Source: Pseudomonas syringae KCTC 12500
GTDB taxonomy: Bacteria > Pseudomonadota > Gammaproteobacteria > Pseudomonadales > Pseudomonadaceae
Direction: 5' to 3'
NCBI RefSeq assembly: GCF_000507185.2
Contig: NZ_AYTM02000002.1
Location: 4,995,501-5,059,500 of the forward strand
DNA: 64,000 bases
Part shown: positions 1 to 8,558 of the stretch, in pieces
How the letters are laid out: every line of letters starts with the position of its first letter
How positions within the stretch are numbered: the first letter of the stretch is position 1
Translations under genes and position numbers: made by a program
Notes under the pieces: generated by a model
What the model was told of the DNA's origin: nothing
The model's database searches: none
Seen by the model: only the letters and a program-made list of their open reading frames with translations

Positions 1-1793
1 CGACTGCCGGTGGGGATGCTCTGGTCGCCCTTGGTCACTTCGGCGTCAATGTAGGCGAAGGCACCGATGACCCGAATGGCTTCGCTGACCTGCCCGGTAA
101 ATTGCAGATCCAAGCCCTGGCTGCGAGCCTTGCCCACCGCACGATTGGTGTCGGTGCCCGGATCCAGCGCGAGAACGTTTTCCTTTTCGATATGAAAGGC
201 GGCGAGGGTGGTGCTCAGGCGATCGTCGAACAGTTCGCTCTTGATCCCGACTTCGTAGCCGACGCCTTCTTCCGGGTCGAAGGTTTTGCCGGCGGCATCC
301 AGGCCATTGTTGGGCTTGAACGAGGTGGAGGCGTTGGCGAACAGGCCGACCTGCGGTGTGAGTTGATAAAGCAGCCCGGCGCGCTGAGTGAAAGCGTCCT
401 GGCGCTGACCGGAGGTGGCGTTGGTGGTGAAGTCATCGACCTGCTGATCGAAGTGCTCGTAGCGTACCCCGATCATGCCGCGCAGCTTGTCGGTAAAGAC
501 AATCTGGTCCTGCAGGTTCAGCGCGCGGCTTTCGACATGCTCGTAGAAATCAGTACCGGAGCGTGCGCCGGCGGGTTTCGGCTGGCCGTAGACCGGGTTG
601 TAGATGTCGATGGCGTAGGGGCTGCCGGCGATGGTCGTGACGCGTTCGTTCTTGCGATAGTTCTCGTACTCGGTGCCGATCAGCACCTCGTGCTCGACCC
701 CCATGCCATCGAAACGGCCGCGTAACTCTAACTGGGTGATGCTGTCATGCCAATTATTGTCGCGCTCCCGATAACGCCGATTGACGGTGTGCCCGTCGGC
801 GTTCAGCGGGCGCGCCTCGCTGGCAAAACCGGACATCTCGCCCTGTTTGTAATGGCTGGCCAGGCGCAGCGACCACACATCGTTGAGCTGGTGGTCCAGC
901 GCAAACTGGACCATGTTGTTGTCGTTATCGATGTCATCGGCCGGCTCGCCGAGGAAGGTCGAACGCGACACGCCGCTCCACTTGTTGTTGGGGGCGACCA
1001 CGCCTCGGTCGAAAGTCGATGTGTGTCGGACGAACTCGGTTTCCACCAGCAGACGGGTGTCAGGGTTCAATTGCCAACTGAAGGACGGGGCGACAAACAC
1101 CCGTTTGCTCTCTACATGGTCACGAAAGCTGTTGTTGTCTTCTACGGCCAGATTGACCCGCGAAAGCAGATTGCCTTCTTCATCCAGCGGCGTGTTGACG
1201 TCCAGCGCGGTGCGATAGCGATCCCAGCTGCCTGCGCTGGTCTGTAAGGTGGTAAAGGCTTCAGGCTGGGGTTTTTTGCTGACGATATTGACCGTGCCGC
1301 CCGGATCGCCACGCCCGTACAGGCTGGCGGCGGGGCCTTTCAGCACTTCGATGCGTTCGATGTTTGCGGCATCCGGCGTGGCAGGGTAGCCGCGGTTGGC
1401 GCTGAAGCCATCCTTGTAGAACTCGGACGTGGTAAAGCCGCGGATGCTGTACTCGTAAAGCGTCAGCCCGCCGAAGTTATTCTGCTTCGATACGCCGCCG
1501 GCAAAATCCAGCGCGCGCTCGACATTGTTGCTGCCAAGGTCCTTGAGCACTGAGGCAGGTACGACGCTGATCGACTGCGGGATATCCGCGATGGCAGTGT
1601 CGGTTTTGGTGGCCGTGGCCGAGCGGGTGGCGCGGTAGCCCTGGATCGGGCTGGTGGCGGTCTCGTACTGATAGTCGGAGGTGACGTTGACGCTTTCCAG
1701 TTCAATGGTCTGCGGGCCTTCCTCCGCGTATCCCGTATTGCCCAAAACTCCGATTGCCAAGCCTGCCAGAGACGCGATTCTACGAGACGACAT
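1..1793 (-). CDS. TonB-dependent siderophore receptor, 3' end outside window
   Basis: Outer-membrane receptor for TonB-driven uptake of a ferric siderophore; the ligand cannot be told from sequence. The reverse strand is open from the ATG at 1793 to the window edge, about 597 codons, so roughly the last 100-150 residues are missing. It starts with a signal peptide (MSSRRIASLAGLAIG, cleaved near GYAEE). The plug domain follows, with DIPQSISVVP, a TLYEYSIRGF segment and the typical IERIEVLKGPAASLYGRGDPGGTVN block. Repeated beta-barrel strands then run to the edge. No N-terminal signalling extension is visible, so it is probably not a transducer-type receptor like FpvA. A Fur-like box lies just upstream, which fits iron control. 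Neighbours are unrelated by sequence. Confidence 0.9.
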   Translation of the reverse strand, partial: MSSRRIASLAGLAIGVLGNTGYAEEGPQTIELESVNVTSDYQYETATSPIQGYRATRSATATKTDTAIADIPQSISVVPASVLKDLGSNNVERALDFAGGVSKQNNFGGLTLYEYSIRGFTTSEFYKDGFSANRGYPATPDAANIERIEVLKGPAASLYGRGDPGGTVNIVSKKPQPEAFTTLQTSAGSWDRYRTALDVNTPLDEEGNLLSRVNLAVEDNNSFRDHVESKRVFVAPSFSWQLNPDTRLLVETEFVRHTSTFDRGVVAPNNKWSGVSRSTFLGEPADDIDNDNNMVQFALDHQLNDVWSLRLASHYKQGEMSGFASEARPLNADGHTVNRRYRERDNNWHDSITQLELRGRFDGMGVEHEVLIGTEYENYRKNERVTTIAGSPYAIDIYNPVYGQPKPAGARSGTDFYEHVESRALNLQDQIVFTDKLRGMIGVRYEHFDQQVDDFTTNATSGQRQDAFTQRAGLLYQLTPQVGLFANASTSFKPNNGLDAAGKTFDPEEGVGYEVGIKSELFDDRLSTTLAAFHIEKENVLALDPGTDTNRAVGKARSQGLDLQFTGQVSEAIRVIGAFAYIDAEVTKGDQSIPTGS

Positions 1794-1833
1794 ATGAGAC
1801 TTCCTGATAGTAATAGATACAATATAACATCTC

Positions 1834-1851
1834 CTTTGAGAATTATTGTTG
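1834..1851 (-). promoter_or_regulatory. Putative Fur box upstream of the siderophore receptor
   Basis: Read on the reverse strand this AT-rich stretch contains AATAATTCTCA, close to the half-site found in Fur boxes of pseudomonad siderophore receptor genes. It lies about 40 bases upstream of the receptor ATG. Only one half matches well, so the call is moderate. Confidence 0.45.
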
Positions 1852-1940
1852 TTTGTTGACGAGAGATGTAACCGTTGCATCTATCAGCAGGCATCCCGGG
1901 TTGATGCTCAGGATTCACGTGGTGGGAAAGGGGATAAAGT

Positions 1941-1975
1941 GCAAGGTCCATTTCCGTTGAGGAAATGGACCTTGC
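1941..1975 (-). terminator. Intrinsic terminator after the NRAMP gene
   Basis: A perfect 15-bp stem (GCAAGGTCCATTTCC and its complement) closes a 5-base loop, starting 5 bases past the stop of the NRAMP gene. The following bases on the reverse strand are only moderately T-rich. Confidence 0.7.
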
Positions 1976-1979
1976 TCAC

Positions 1980-3281
1980 TTACGCCAGCAACTCTGTCCC
2001 GAGTTGAAACGCCACCCACAACGCCAGTCCGGTGGCGAAGGTCAGCGCGATGTTTTCGAACCAGTTGTTGCGGTATTCCTTGCTCAGCAGTGACTTCTGA
2101 TTGGACATGATCAGCAGCCCCAGCGAGATGACGGGCAACCCGATGATATTCAGCGCGTTGACGCCCAGCGTCAGGGTCACGAAGTCCGGCATGCCGGGCA
2201 GCGACCAGATCAGCGGGGTGACCAGAATGAACAGCATGAACCACCGGTGCATCGGGTCGTGGTGGAACACTTTGCCGTAGCGTTCGCGGCGCTTGGGCTG
2301 GATGTGCTGGAAGGCATCGGTGATCAGCATCGGAAAGGCTGTGGTCTTGCCGGAAATACTGGCGAACAGCGTGGCGAATACGCCGATGAAGAAGATGTAC
2401 CAGCCCAGCGGGCCGAAGAAGATTTCCAGTGCCTTGCCCAGATCCGCCAGGGTATTGACCTGAATTCCGTTGGGCCGCAGGATTTCGACGCCCACCACCC
2501 AGATGGCCAGGTTGATGATGATGCCGACGATCACCGCGAACAGCAGATCGTTGCGCTGGATGCGCTTGTGCTCGGGGCCGGTCCAGCCTTTTTCACGCAT
2601 CACGTAAGGGTGGACGAAGTTGGCGATCGACCCGGCCACGGCGCCGATCACCGAGACCGCCACCAGCAGCGCACCGTGCACGCCTTCATCAGGCGGAATA
2701 CTGAAGCCGATGGTGCCCTTGATGATGCCGGTGACATCGGGTCCGGACATGATCGCCAGGGTCAGAAATGCCAGGGTCATGATGGCCAGCAGCACCTTCA
2801 TCACGCCTTCGATCATTGCGTAGATATTGCGCCCCACCAACAGCCACACGGCAATCACCACTGCGACGGAGCAGAGCAGTGGCTGGTCGATGTGCAGCAG
2901 CATGGCAAGCGCCTCGCCAGCGCCCTTGATCATGTAGGCGTTTATCAAATGCCCCATGAGCAATGCGTAGCCAAGCATGAACCAGGCAAACAGCGGATGC
3001 AGCTGCGCGTAACCCTGAAGGATGGTCATGCCCTGGTTATTGCAGAGCTGGAAGCGGGCGATGATGTTGACGATCAGAAACCTGAGCAACAGCGAAATCG
3101 CCAGTACCCACATCATGGCGTAACCATAGCTGGCGCCTGCAACCGATGAGGTGATCAGGTCGCCCGCGCCCAGCCAGGACAGCACGGCGATAATGCCGGG
3201 CCCCAATAGCTTGGCAAGTTTCTTGAGACGGGGTTCGGCTACTGGCGTGGCCGTTTCTTTGAGAGACGGGGTATGCGGCAT
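1980..3281 (-). CDS. NRAMP-family metal transporter with non-canonical metal site
   Basis: Inner-membrane carrier of the NRAMP fold, about 433 residues with 11 or so hydrophobic segments. Homology is clear from LGPGIIAVLSWLG near the N-terminus, a GASYGYAMMW segment and SGKTTAFPMLITDAF. The canonical TM1 motif DPGN reads GAGD here, and the TM6 MPH region reads FVHPY. Two of the usual Mn/Fe ligands are therefore changed, and the substrate should not be assumed to be manganese; NRAMP-related Mg transporters are an alternative. The ATG at 3281 is preferred over the one at 3296 because GGAG sits 9 bases before it. It is divergent from the carbon-nitrogen hydrolase. Confidence 0.8.
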   Translation of the reverse strand: MPHTPSLKETATPVAEPRLKKLAKLLGPGIIAVLSWLGAGDLITSSVAGASYGYAMMWVLAISLLLRFLIVNIIARFQLCNNQGMTILQGYAQLHPLFAWFMLGYALLMGHLINAYMIKGAGEALAMLLHIDQPLLCSVAVVIAVWLLVGRNIYAMIEGVMKVLLAIMTLAFLTLAIMSGPDVTGIIKGTIGFSIPPDEGVHGALLVAVSVIGAVAGSIANFVHPYVMREKGWTGPEHKRIQRNDLLFAVIVGIIINLAIWVVGVEILRPNGIQVNTLADLGKALEIFFGPLGWYIFFIGVFATLFASISGKTTAFPMLITDAFQHIQPKRRERYGKVFHHDPMHRWFMLFILVTPLIWSLPGMPDFVTLTLGVNALNIIGLPVISLGLLIMSNQKSLLSKEYRNNWFENIALTFATGLALWVAFQLGTELLA

Positions 3282-3442
3282 GCGGTGAATCTCCATTTTT
3301 TATTGTAATGAGATGTCAGTCACTGCCAGACAAGATAAGACGTCGTACAACATTGGTCGTGAGTGAAAATGTAACTATGTGTGAACCGACTGCGAGCCGG
3401 GCTAAGCTCGAGTCTGCCAATCCTGTCTTCTCTGGAGAGCCA

Positions 3443-4192
3443 ATGACGTTTCCAATACTCGCCGCTGCCCAATTCTGCTCTGCGCGGGGAGATATCGAAA
3501 ACAATCTCTCCGGGCACCTGGCGTTCATGCAACAGGCATCTGAGCTGGGCGCCAGTTACTTGCTGTTTCCCGAATTGTCACTGACAGGCTACGAGCCGGA
3601 ATTGGCTCGCGAGCTGGCTTTGCTTGCAGACGATGCGCGTCTGGCGCCGCTCGTGGCATTGGCGGTGAAATTGCAATTGACGACCACCGTTGGCGTGCCA
3701 CTCAGGGGGCCGAGCGACAGTGTCCTGATCGGCGCATTGACCTTCACCGCCGCGGGCGATGTCATCGCCTATGCCAAGCAATACCTGCATCCCGGCGAAG
3801 ACGTCGTGTTCAATGCCAGCAACGAGGACGGCTATCTGCTCGTTGATCAGCAGCGAATCGGTCTGTGCGTGTGTGCAGACTTCGCCCACGCCGAGCACGC
3901 GCAACGTATGGCGCAAGGCGGATCCTGGGTGTACGCAGTCAGTGTGCTGATCTCGCCGGGCGGCTATGAATACGATGCCGGATTGCTTTCGGGGCATGCC
4001 GGCCGTCACTCGCTGCCGGTATTGATGGCCAATCATGGTGGGCCGACTGGCGGATGGCAGTCGGCGGGGCGCAGTTGTCTGTGGGACGAGGCAGGGCGCT
4101 GGGTTGGCGGGATGGAAGGTGGAGGTGGCGGTCTGGTAGTCGCAACCCGCCAGCGCGAGGGCTGGCAGGTAAAGGCGGTTACTGTGGACTAA
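3443..4192 (+). CDS. Carbon-nitrogen hydrolase (nitrilase superfamily)
   Basis: Cytoplasmic amidase or nitrilase-type enzyme of 249 residues; substrate unknown. The catalytic triad is visible: Glu44 in LLFPELSLTGY, Lys112 in AYAKQYLHPGE and Cys144 in IGLCVCADFAH. The start at 3443 is chosen over the in-frame upstream start at 3308 because GGAGA lies just before it, MTFPILAAAQF matches the usual family N-terminus, and the 45 residues before it look non-coding. It is slightly short for the family (250-300). It is convergent with the MFS gene, only 6 bases between stops, and divergent from the NRAMP gene. Confidence 0.85.
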   Translation: MTFPILAAAQFCSARGDIENNLSGHLAFMQQASELGASYLLFPELSLTGYEPELARELALLADDARLAPLVALAVKLQLTTTVGVPLRGPSDSVLIGALTFTAAGDVIAYAKQYLHPGEDVVFNASNEDGYLLVDQQRIGLCVCADFAHAEHAQRMAQGGSWVYAVSVLISPGGYEYDAGLLSGHAGRHSLPVLMANHGGPTGGWQSAGRSCLWDEAGRWVGGMEGGGGGLVVATRQREGWQVKAVTVD

Positions 4193-4198
4193 GGGTGG

Positions 4199-5452
4199 TC
4201 ACGCGCCCACGGCATTGTCCGGTTTGAGCCCGGTTTCGTTATGCGAGCGCGAAAGGGTCTCCGGCACCGTCAGCCACAACAGGCAGAACGCTACCGCTGC
4301 CACACCGGCGAGGGTCAGAAATGCCGCGCTGTAACCTGCTGCATGCACGACAAAACCGGCCAGGCTGTTGCTCAGCGCTGCACCCAGCCCGAACAGCGTG
4401 GACAGCGCGCCCAGACTCACGTTGAAACGCCCGCTGCCTTGAGTGAGGTCCTTGACCATCAATGGGAACAAGGCACCGAACAGGCCAGCGCCGATGCCGT
4501 CGAGCATCTGCACCGCCACCAGCCAATAGGGATCGTCGGAAAGGGTGTAAAGCACACCGCGAATCGGCAAGAATAGAAAGCCGGCCAGCAACAGCGGCTT
4601 ACGCCCCCAGACATCCGCTTTCATGCCGACCAGCAGCGCGGCCGGCACCATCACCAGTTGGGCCGCGACAATGCACGCCGAGGTCAGCGGTGTCGCCATC
4701 TGCATATTGATTTGTGACAGCTTCTGGCTAACCAGCGGCAGCATTGCTGCGTTGGCCAGATGGAACAGCGCGCAGCAGATACCGAACATCAGCAGCGGCT
4801 TGTTGCTTAACAGCGCAGAAAGGCCTGACGGCTGGTGACCACTGACCTCGTGGCTGGCGTCGAAGCCCCGAGCCACGTCGTGATCGATCGCGTCTGCGGA
4901 AACGAAGCTGACCGCGACAATACTCGCCAGCGCCATGGCGGCCATCAGGTAAAACACCGCGATAGGACCGAAGAGGTAGGCGAAGCCGCCAGCCAAAAGG
5001 GCTGCGCAGGCATTACCAGCGTGGTTGAAGGTTTCGTTGCGCCCGGTACGGCGGGTAAACGCTTTGGGCCCGGTGATGCCCAGCGAAATGGCCGCGATGG
5101 CCGGTGCAAATACCGAGGCCGCAATGCTGCTCAACGCCTGGGTCAGGGCGACCACTGAAAAAGACGAAGTAAAGGGCAGAATCAGGCAGCTCAGCGTCAC
5201 CAACAAGGCCGCCACACCGATCATGGCGCGCTTGTAGGGCGTTCTGTCGATCAGCGCCCCGGCAGGTGTCTGGGTCAGCAGTCCGGCAATACCGGCAATG
5301 GTCATCACCACGCCGATGCTGGCCGGGTCCCATTTGTGCACCGCCAGCAGATAGATCGCCAGATACGGGCCCAGGCCATCGCGCACATCGGCAAGGAAGA
5401 AATTCAGGCTATCCAGTGAAAGGGTGTTGCGGCGATCTGCATGACTGACCAA
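4199..5452 (-). CDS. MFS transporter
   Basis: Major facilitator permease of the inner membrane with about 12 hydrophobic segments. The first helix carries LNFFLADVRDGLGPYLAIYLL, the loop 2-3 motif reads GALIDRTPYKRAM, and the second half has GMKADVWGRKPLL. The substrate is not evident. The reading frame is open to a TTG at 5542, but the first 30 residues look unconserved. A TTG at 5452 with AGGAA 8-9 bases upstream is the most plausible start, and GTG at 5497 is another option. No ATG is available near the N-terminus. It is convergent with the carbon-nitrogen hydrolase. Confidence 0.85.
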   Translation of the reverse strand: MVSHADRRNTLSLDSLNFFLADVRDGLGPYLAIYLLAVHKWDPASIGVVMTIAGIAGLLTQTPAGALIDRTPYKRAMIGVAALLVTLSCLILPFTSSFSVVALTQALSSIAASVFAPAIAAISLGITGPKAFTRRTGRNETFNHAGNACAALLAGGFAYLFGPIAVFYLMAAMALASIVAVSFVSADAIDHDVARGFDASHEVSGHQPSGLSALLSNKPLLMFGICCALFHLANAAMLPLVSQKLSQINMQMATPLTSACIVAAQLVMVPAALLVGMKADVWGRKPLLLAGFLFLPIRGVLYTLSDDPYWLVAVQMLDGIGAGLFGALFPLMVKDLTQGSGRFNVSLGALSTLFGLGAALSNSLAGFVVHAAGYSAAFLTLAGVAAVAFCLLWLTVPETLSRSHNETGLKPDNAVGA

Positions 5453-5557
5453 GAGTGAGGTTCCTGTAATTCGTCCGACTCCAGGCAACCGAGTCACGGG
5501 TAATACTGACCCGGGCCGTTTTAAAGAAGTTTCCGCACCCAAGATGAAATTTAGGCT

Positions 5558-5746
5558 TCAAATGCTCTTTTTCTGCAGGCTTTTCAGCCTCTGGGTTGCG
5601 CGTTGCGCGGCCGCCATCTTTTCAGGCCGTTTCATGCGCTTCCACTTGCGGATATCGTCCTTGGTACGTCCGCAGCTCACGCACAGATCACCGCTGAGCT
5701 GGCACACGGAAATGCACGGGTTTTCGATGTCCTTGGCTATGCTCAA
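5558..5746 (-). CDS. DUF1289 domain protein
   Basis: Small cysteine-rich protein of about 62 residues. It shows the DUF1289 pattern CISVC...LCVSCGRTKDDIRKW, with four cysteines likely to bind metal, then a basic tail. Function unknown in the family. The conserved part begins at SIAKDIENPC, so the TTG at 5746, overlapping the upstream TGA stop, is preferred. A GTG at 5809 would add 21 unconserved residues. It is translationally coupled to the gene starting at 6114. Confidence 0.75.
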   Translation of the reverse strand: MSIAKDIENPCISVCQLSGDLCVSCGRTKDDIRKWKRMKRPEKMAAAQRATQRLKSLQKKSI

Positions 5747-6114
5747 CCTCGTCTGGCGTATTTGCGTTTGATGCGCTGCTGCCAATCGCCTGCATTCTCG
5801 CGCAGGCACTGCTCTTCGCAGTCGACATGCACATGCGCCGCTGCATTCGACAGGCTGACCTGAGCATCGTCAAGTGCCTCTACCGTGAGACCGATCATGC
5901 GCTTGTCCAACCCGCGCTCCAGCGCAGCGTTCTTGTCAGCCAGCGTATCAAACACCCACACCACCTGCAGGCTGGCCGGGAACGCCGCGTAATCGACTTC
6001 ATGAGTCAGCCAGCAGAAACCGGGCATCTCGGCCTTGGCGGTCTCGCAGGCGTGTGTCAGTGCGCTCACCAGACGCCGATCTGTCTGGGCCTGTTCGCGT
6101 TTGCTGGATGGCAT
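5743..6114 (-). CDS. Conserved hypothetical protein
   Basis: A 123-residue cytoplasmic protein with no signal peptide or membrane segment. I do not recognise a named domain. Visible features are an aromatic core (MPGFCWLTHEVDYAAFP, LQVVWVFDTLADKNAAL) and a basic C-terminus. The ATG at 6114 follows CCAAGG and fits better than the one at 6225, which sits in poor coding sequence. It overlaps the DUF1289 gene by 4 bases, so the two are probably one transcript. Confidence 0.6.
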   Translation of the reverse strand: MPSSKREQAQTDRRLVSALTHACETAKAEMPGFCWLTHEVDYAAFPASLQVVWVFDTLADKNAALERGLDKRMIGLTVEALDDAQVSLSNAAAHVHVDCEEQCLRENAGDWQQRIKRKYARRG

Positions 6115-6304
6115 GGTGGACCTTGGGTCGTTGAAAAGGAGTGGCGCAAGATACCTTATCGCGAGTGTGTGTCGAAGCATGAGAGACGGTATATCTGCAG
6201 GCGAAGTCTGATCGCACACGGCCATTATTCAAGCCATCCAGCGGTATCTTGTAGGATGACGTGCGGCCGCAAGACGCGCGCCTTTCCGACAATAAAGATA
6301 ATGG

Positions 6305-7405
6305 ATGCTCATCATGGACTTCTCATCGCCAGGCAATACACCTGATCACAGCCGCAGGGGCTTTCTTAAACAGTCACTGGCCGTTTCGGCGACCGTGGCC
6401 GCCATTGGCGCATTGCCGCGTCTTTCCAGCGCTCAGCCGCTGACCCAACGCTACCCCGACCCTTTGGTCAGTGTGCTGGACGACAGCTTTACCCACATAC
6501 GAATCTTCAATGCCAGCGTCGAGAAGCTGGCCAGCGGCATGCGCTGGGCCGAAGGGCCTGTGTGGATCGGTGACGGTCGCTACTTGCTGGTCAGCGACAT
6601 TGCCAACAATCGCATCATGCGTTGGGATGAGGTGACGGGTGAGCTGTCGGTGTACCGCGAGCACTCGAACTTTTCCAATGGCATGTGTCGCGACCGTCAG
6701 GGAAGACTGCTGGTTTGTGAGGGCTCCAGCACGACCAATGAGGGACGGCGGGTGACGCGTACCGAGTACAACGGGCGTATCACCGTGCTGGCCGACAGCT
6801 TTGAGGGCAAACCTTTCAATTCGCCCAACGATATCGCCTGCAAACGTGATGGGTCTATCTGGTTCACCGATCCCACCTTCCAGGCCGAAAGCAACTACGA
6901 AGGTCAAAAGGTCAAGCAGGAGCAACCCTTCGGCGTCTATCGCATAGACCCCTCGAACGGCAAGGTCTCCAGAGTGATTGATGATCTGGCAGGTCCGAAC
7001 GGCCTGTGCTTTTCGCCGGACGAGAAAACCTTGTACGTTGTTGAAGGACGCGCCAAACCCCACGGCCTCATCTGGGCGATAGCGGTCAACGAAGACGGCA
7101 CGCTGGGCGAGCGGCGCAAGCTTATCGAAGGCCTGGACTACGCGGCCATCGACGGCATCAAGTGCGACGAGGGCGGCAACCTGTGGTGCGGCTGGGGCGG
7201 TAACGGTGATCCCAAGGCGGATATGGAGAAACTCGACGGCGTGCGAGTGTTCAACCCTCAAGGCAAGGCCATCGGTCATATCAGTCTGCCCGAACGCTGC
7301 GCCAATATCTGTTTCGGCGGGCGAGAGGGCAATCGGCTGTTCATGGCCAGCAGCCATTCGCTTTATTCGGTGTTCGTGAACGCGCGCGGCGCTACGTTTG
7401 CCTGA
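6305..7405 (+). CDS. SMP-30/gluconolactonase-family protein with Tat signal
   Basis: Six-bladed beta-propeller hydrolase of the SMP-30/LRE family, likely a lactonase acting on a sugar lactone or related ester. About 366 residues. The N-terminus has a twin-arginine signal ([20 protein letters not shown]), so export is folded and periplasmic. Family motifs include [21 protein letters not shown] near residue 79, [20 protein letters not shown] and [18 protein letters not shown], which supply the metal-binding Glu, Asn and Asp. The start could also be the ATG at 6314. A strong hairpin follows the stop. It stands alone. Confidence 0.88.
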   Translation: MLIMDFSSPGNTPDHSRRGFLKQSLAVSATVAAIGALPRLSSAQPLTQRYPDPLVSVLDDSFTHIRIFNASVEKLASGMRWAEGPVWIGDGRYLLVSDIANNRIMRWDEVTGELSVYREHSNFSNGMCRDRQGRLLVCEGSSTTNEGRRVTRTEYNGRITVLADSFEGKPFNSPNDIACKRDGSIWFTDPTFQAESNYEGQKVKQEQPFGVYRIDPSNGKVSRVIDDLAGPNGLCFSPDEKTLYVVEGRAKPHGLIWAIAVNEDGTLGERRKLIEGLDYAAIDGIKCDEGGNLWCGWGGNGDPKADMEKLDGVRVFNPQGKAIGHISLPERCANICFGGREGNRLFMASSHSLYSVFVNARGATFA

Positions 7406-7413
7406 CGGCGCGT

Positions 7414-7456
7414 GACCCGATGACGGCGCATGACACGACGCGTCGTCAATCGGGTC
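7414..7456 (+). terminator. Hairpin after the SMP-30 gene
   Basis: GACCCGAT and ATCGGGTC form the outer stem, and ACGACGCGTCGT is an inner palindrome. It sits 8 bases after the stop. There is no strong T-run, so it may be an RNA stabiliser rather than a terminator. Confidence 0.45.
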
Positions 7457-7513
7457 GAACCCCTTGGGCCGTGCCCGGTCTGTTCCTGTAATTACTTTCA
7501 GGGATAGTTATTT

Positions 7514-8350
7514 ATGTCGGCGCAACGCGGCCTGGTTCTACTTGCACGAGGCGGTTATGCCGCCCGTGGTGTTGTTTATCTGATTATCGGTCTGTTCGCG
7601 GTACTGGCGGCGCAGGGCTCCTCGCAGCCGGCCGACAGCCACAGCAGTCTTGAAGCGCTGTTGAGCCAGCCTTTCGGCGGCGTTCTGGTCGGGGTGGTGA
7701 TCGTCGGTCTGTTGGCGTTCGCGGCATGGCGAGTCCTGCAGGCTACCCGGGACGTTGATCATCATGGCCGCGAACTCAAAGGGCTGGTGATTCGCGGCGG
7801 TCTGTTGGTGGGCGGCTTTACGTACGGCGCATTGGCGTTCTTTGCCTTGGGCCTGCTAGTCAGTGGGCTGAAGAGCTCCGGAGGCTCATCGGATGGCGGG
7901 CAGGCCAAGGACCTGCTCGCAGCCATTTTGTCCTGGGATCATTCCAATCTGCTGGTCTATGTGGTCGCCCTGGTGCCCCTGGGGCTGGGCATTGTGCACA
8001 TCATCAAGGGCTACAAGGCGTCCTTCGAGAAGTATTTCGAGGCCGACGAAGACGTCATGAAATACGTGCGTCCTGTCTCGCGCTTCGGCCTGATCGCCCG
8101 CGGCGTGGCGTTCATCGAAATCGCCGTATTACTGGCGGTCAGCGGCTCCAGTTATCAGGCCATGCACCCGCCGGGCATGAAAGATGCGCTCAACGGTTTG
8201 CAGGATCTGCCCGCAGGCGGCCTGGTATTGCTGATCGTGGCACTTGGGCTGATTGCGTTTTCGGTGTACAGCTTTGCTCAGGCGGCCTGGCGCCGGATCA
8301 ATATGGACGTGCCTGATGCGCCGGAGGCCGTGGCGCGTCATTTCCGCTGA
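7514..8350 (+). CDS. DUF1206 integral membrane protein
   Basis: A 278-residue inner-membrane protein with six hydrophobic helices arranged as three DUF1206 repeats. Each repeat begins with an R-G-x-A-x-R-G-V type start: LARGGYAARGVVYLIIG near residue 10, VIRGGLLVGGFTYGAL near 94 and RFGLIARGVAFIEIA near 190. Function is unknown in the family. GGGATAG lies upstream of the ATG. It is flanked by hairpins or promoters and appears monocistronic. Confidence 0.85.
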   Translation: MSAQRGLVLLARGGYAARGVVYLIIGLFAVLAAQGSSQPADSHSSLEALLSQPFGGVLVGVVIVGLLAFAAWRVLQATRDVDHHGRELKGLVIRGGLLVGGFTYGALAFFALGLLVSGLKSSGGSSDGGQAKDLLAAILSWDHSNLLVYVVALVPLGLGIVHIIKGYKASFEKYFEADEDVMKYVRPVSRFGLIARGVAFIEIAVLLAVSGSSYQAMHPPGMKDALNGLQDLPAGGLVLLIVALGLIAFSVYSFAQAAWRRINMDVPDAPEAVARHFR

Positions 8351-8441
8351 ACACCCGCATTTGGCGGAGGACTGCGTGACGTCTCAGGTCAGGCAGTCCG
8401 TTTCAGGGGTGCCTGCCAGTAAAAATAATGTGATCTACGTC

Positions 8442-8468
8442 TCAAGTCGCCCTTGGCGCGGCCGACAT
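8442..8468 (+). promoter_or_regulatory. Sigma-28 (FliA)-like promoter of the first chemoreceptor
   Basis: TCAAGTCG, 11 bases, then GCCGACAT. This matches the pseudomonad FliA layout (TCAAG-type -35, GCCGATAA-type -10) with a T-to-C change in the -10. It lies about 90 bases before the start codon of the gene at 8559. Confidence 0.5.
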
Positions 8469-8558
8469 TCTCTTTAGCGCTGCGATAATTTTCCGGACTG
8501 ACGTTCTCCACGCGGGCCCGGATCAGATTCAGCGCAATAAAAATAAAAGAGGATAGCC

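Noticed and set aside
102..1247. Plus-strand frames of 207 and 166 codons
   Set aside because: Shadows of the siderophore receptor, whose reverse frame runs unbroken to the window edge.
2247..3149. 300-codon plus-strand frame
   Set aside because: Antisense shadow of the NRAMP gene; His/Asp-rich and without features.
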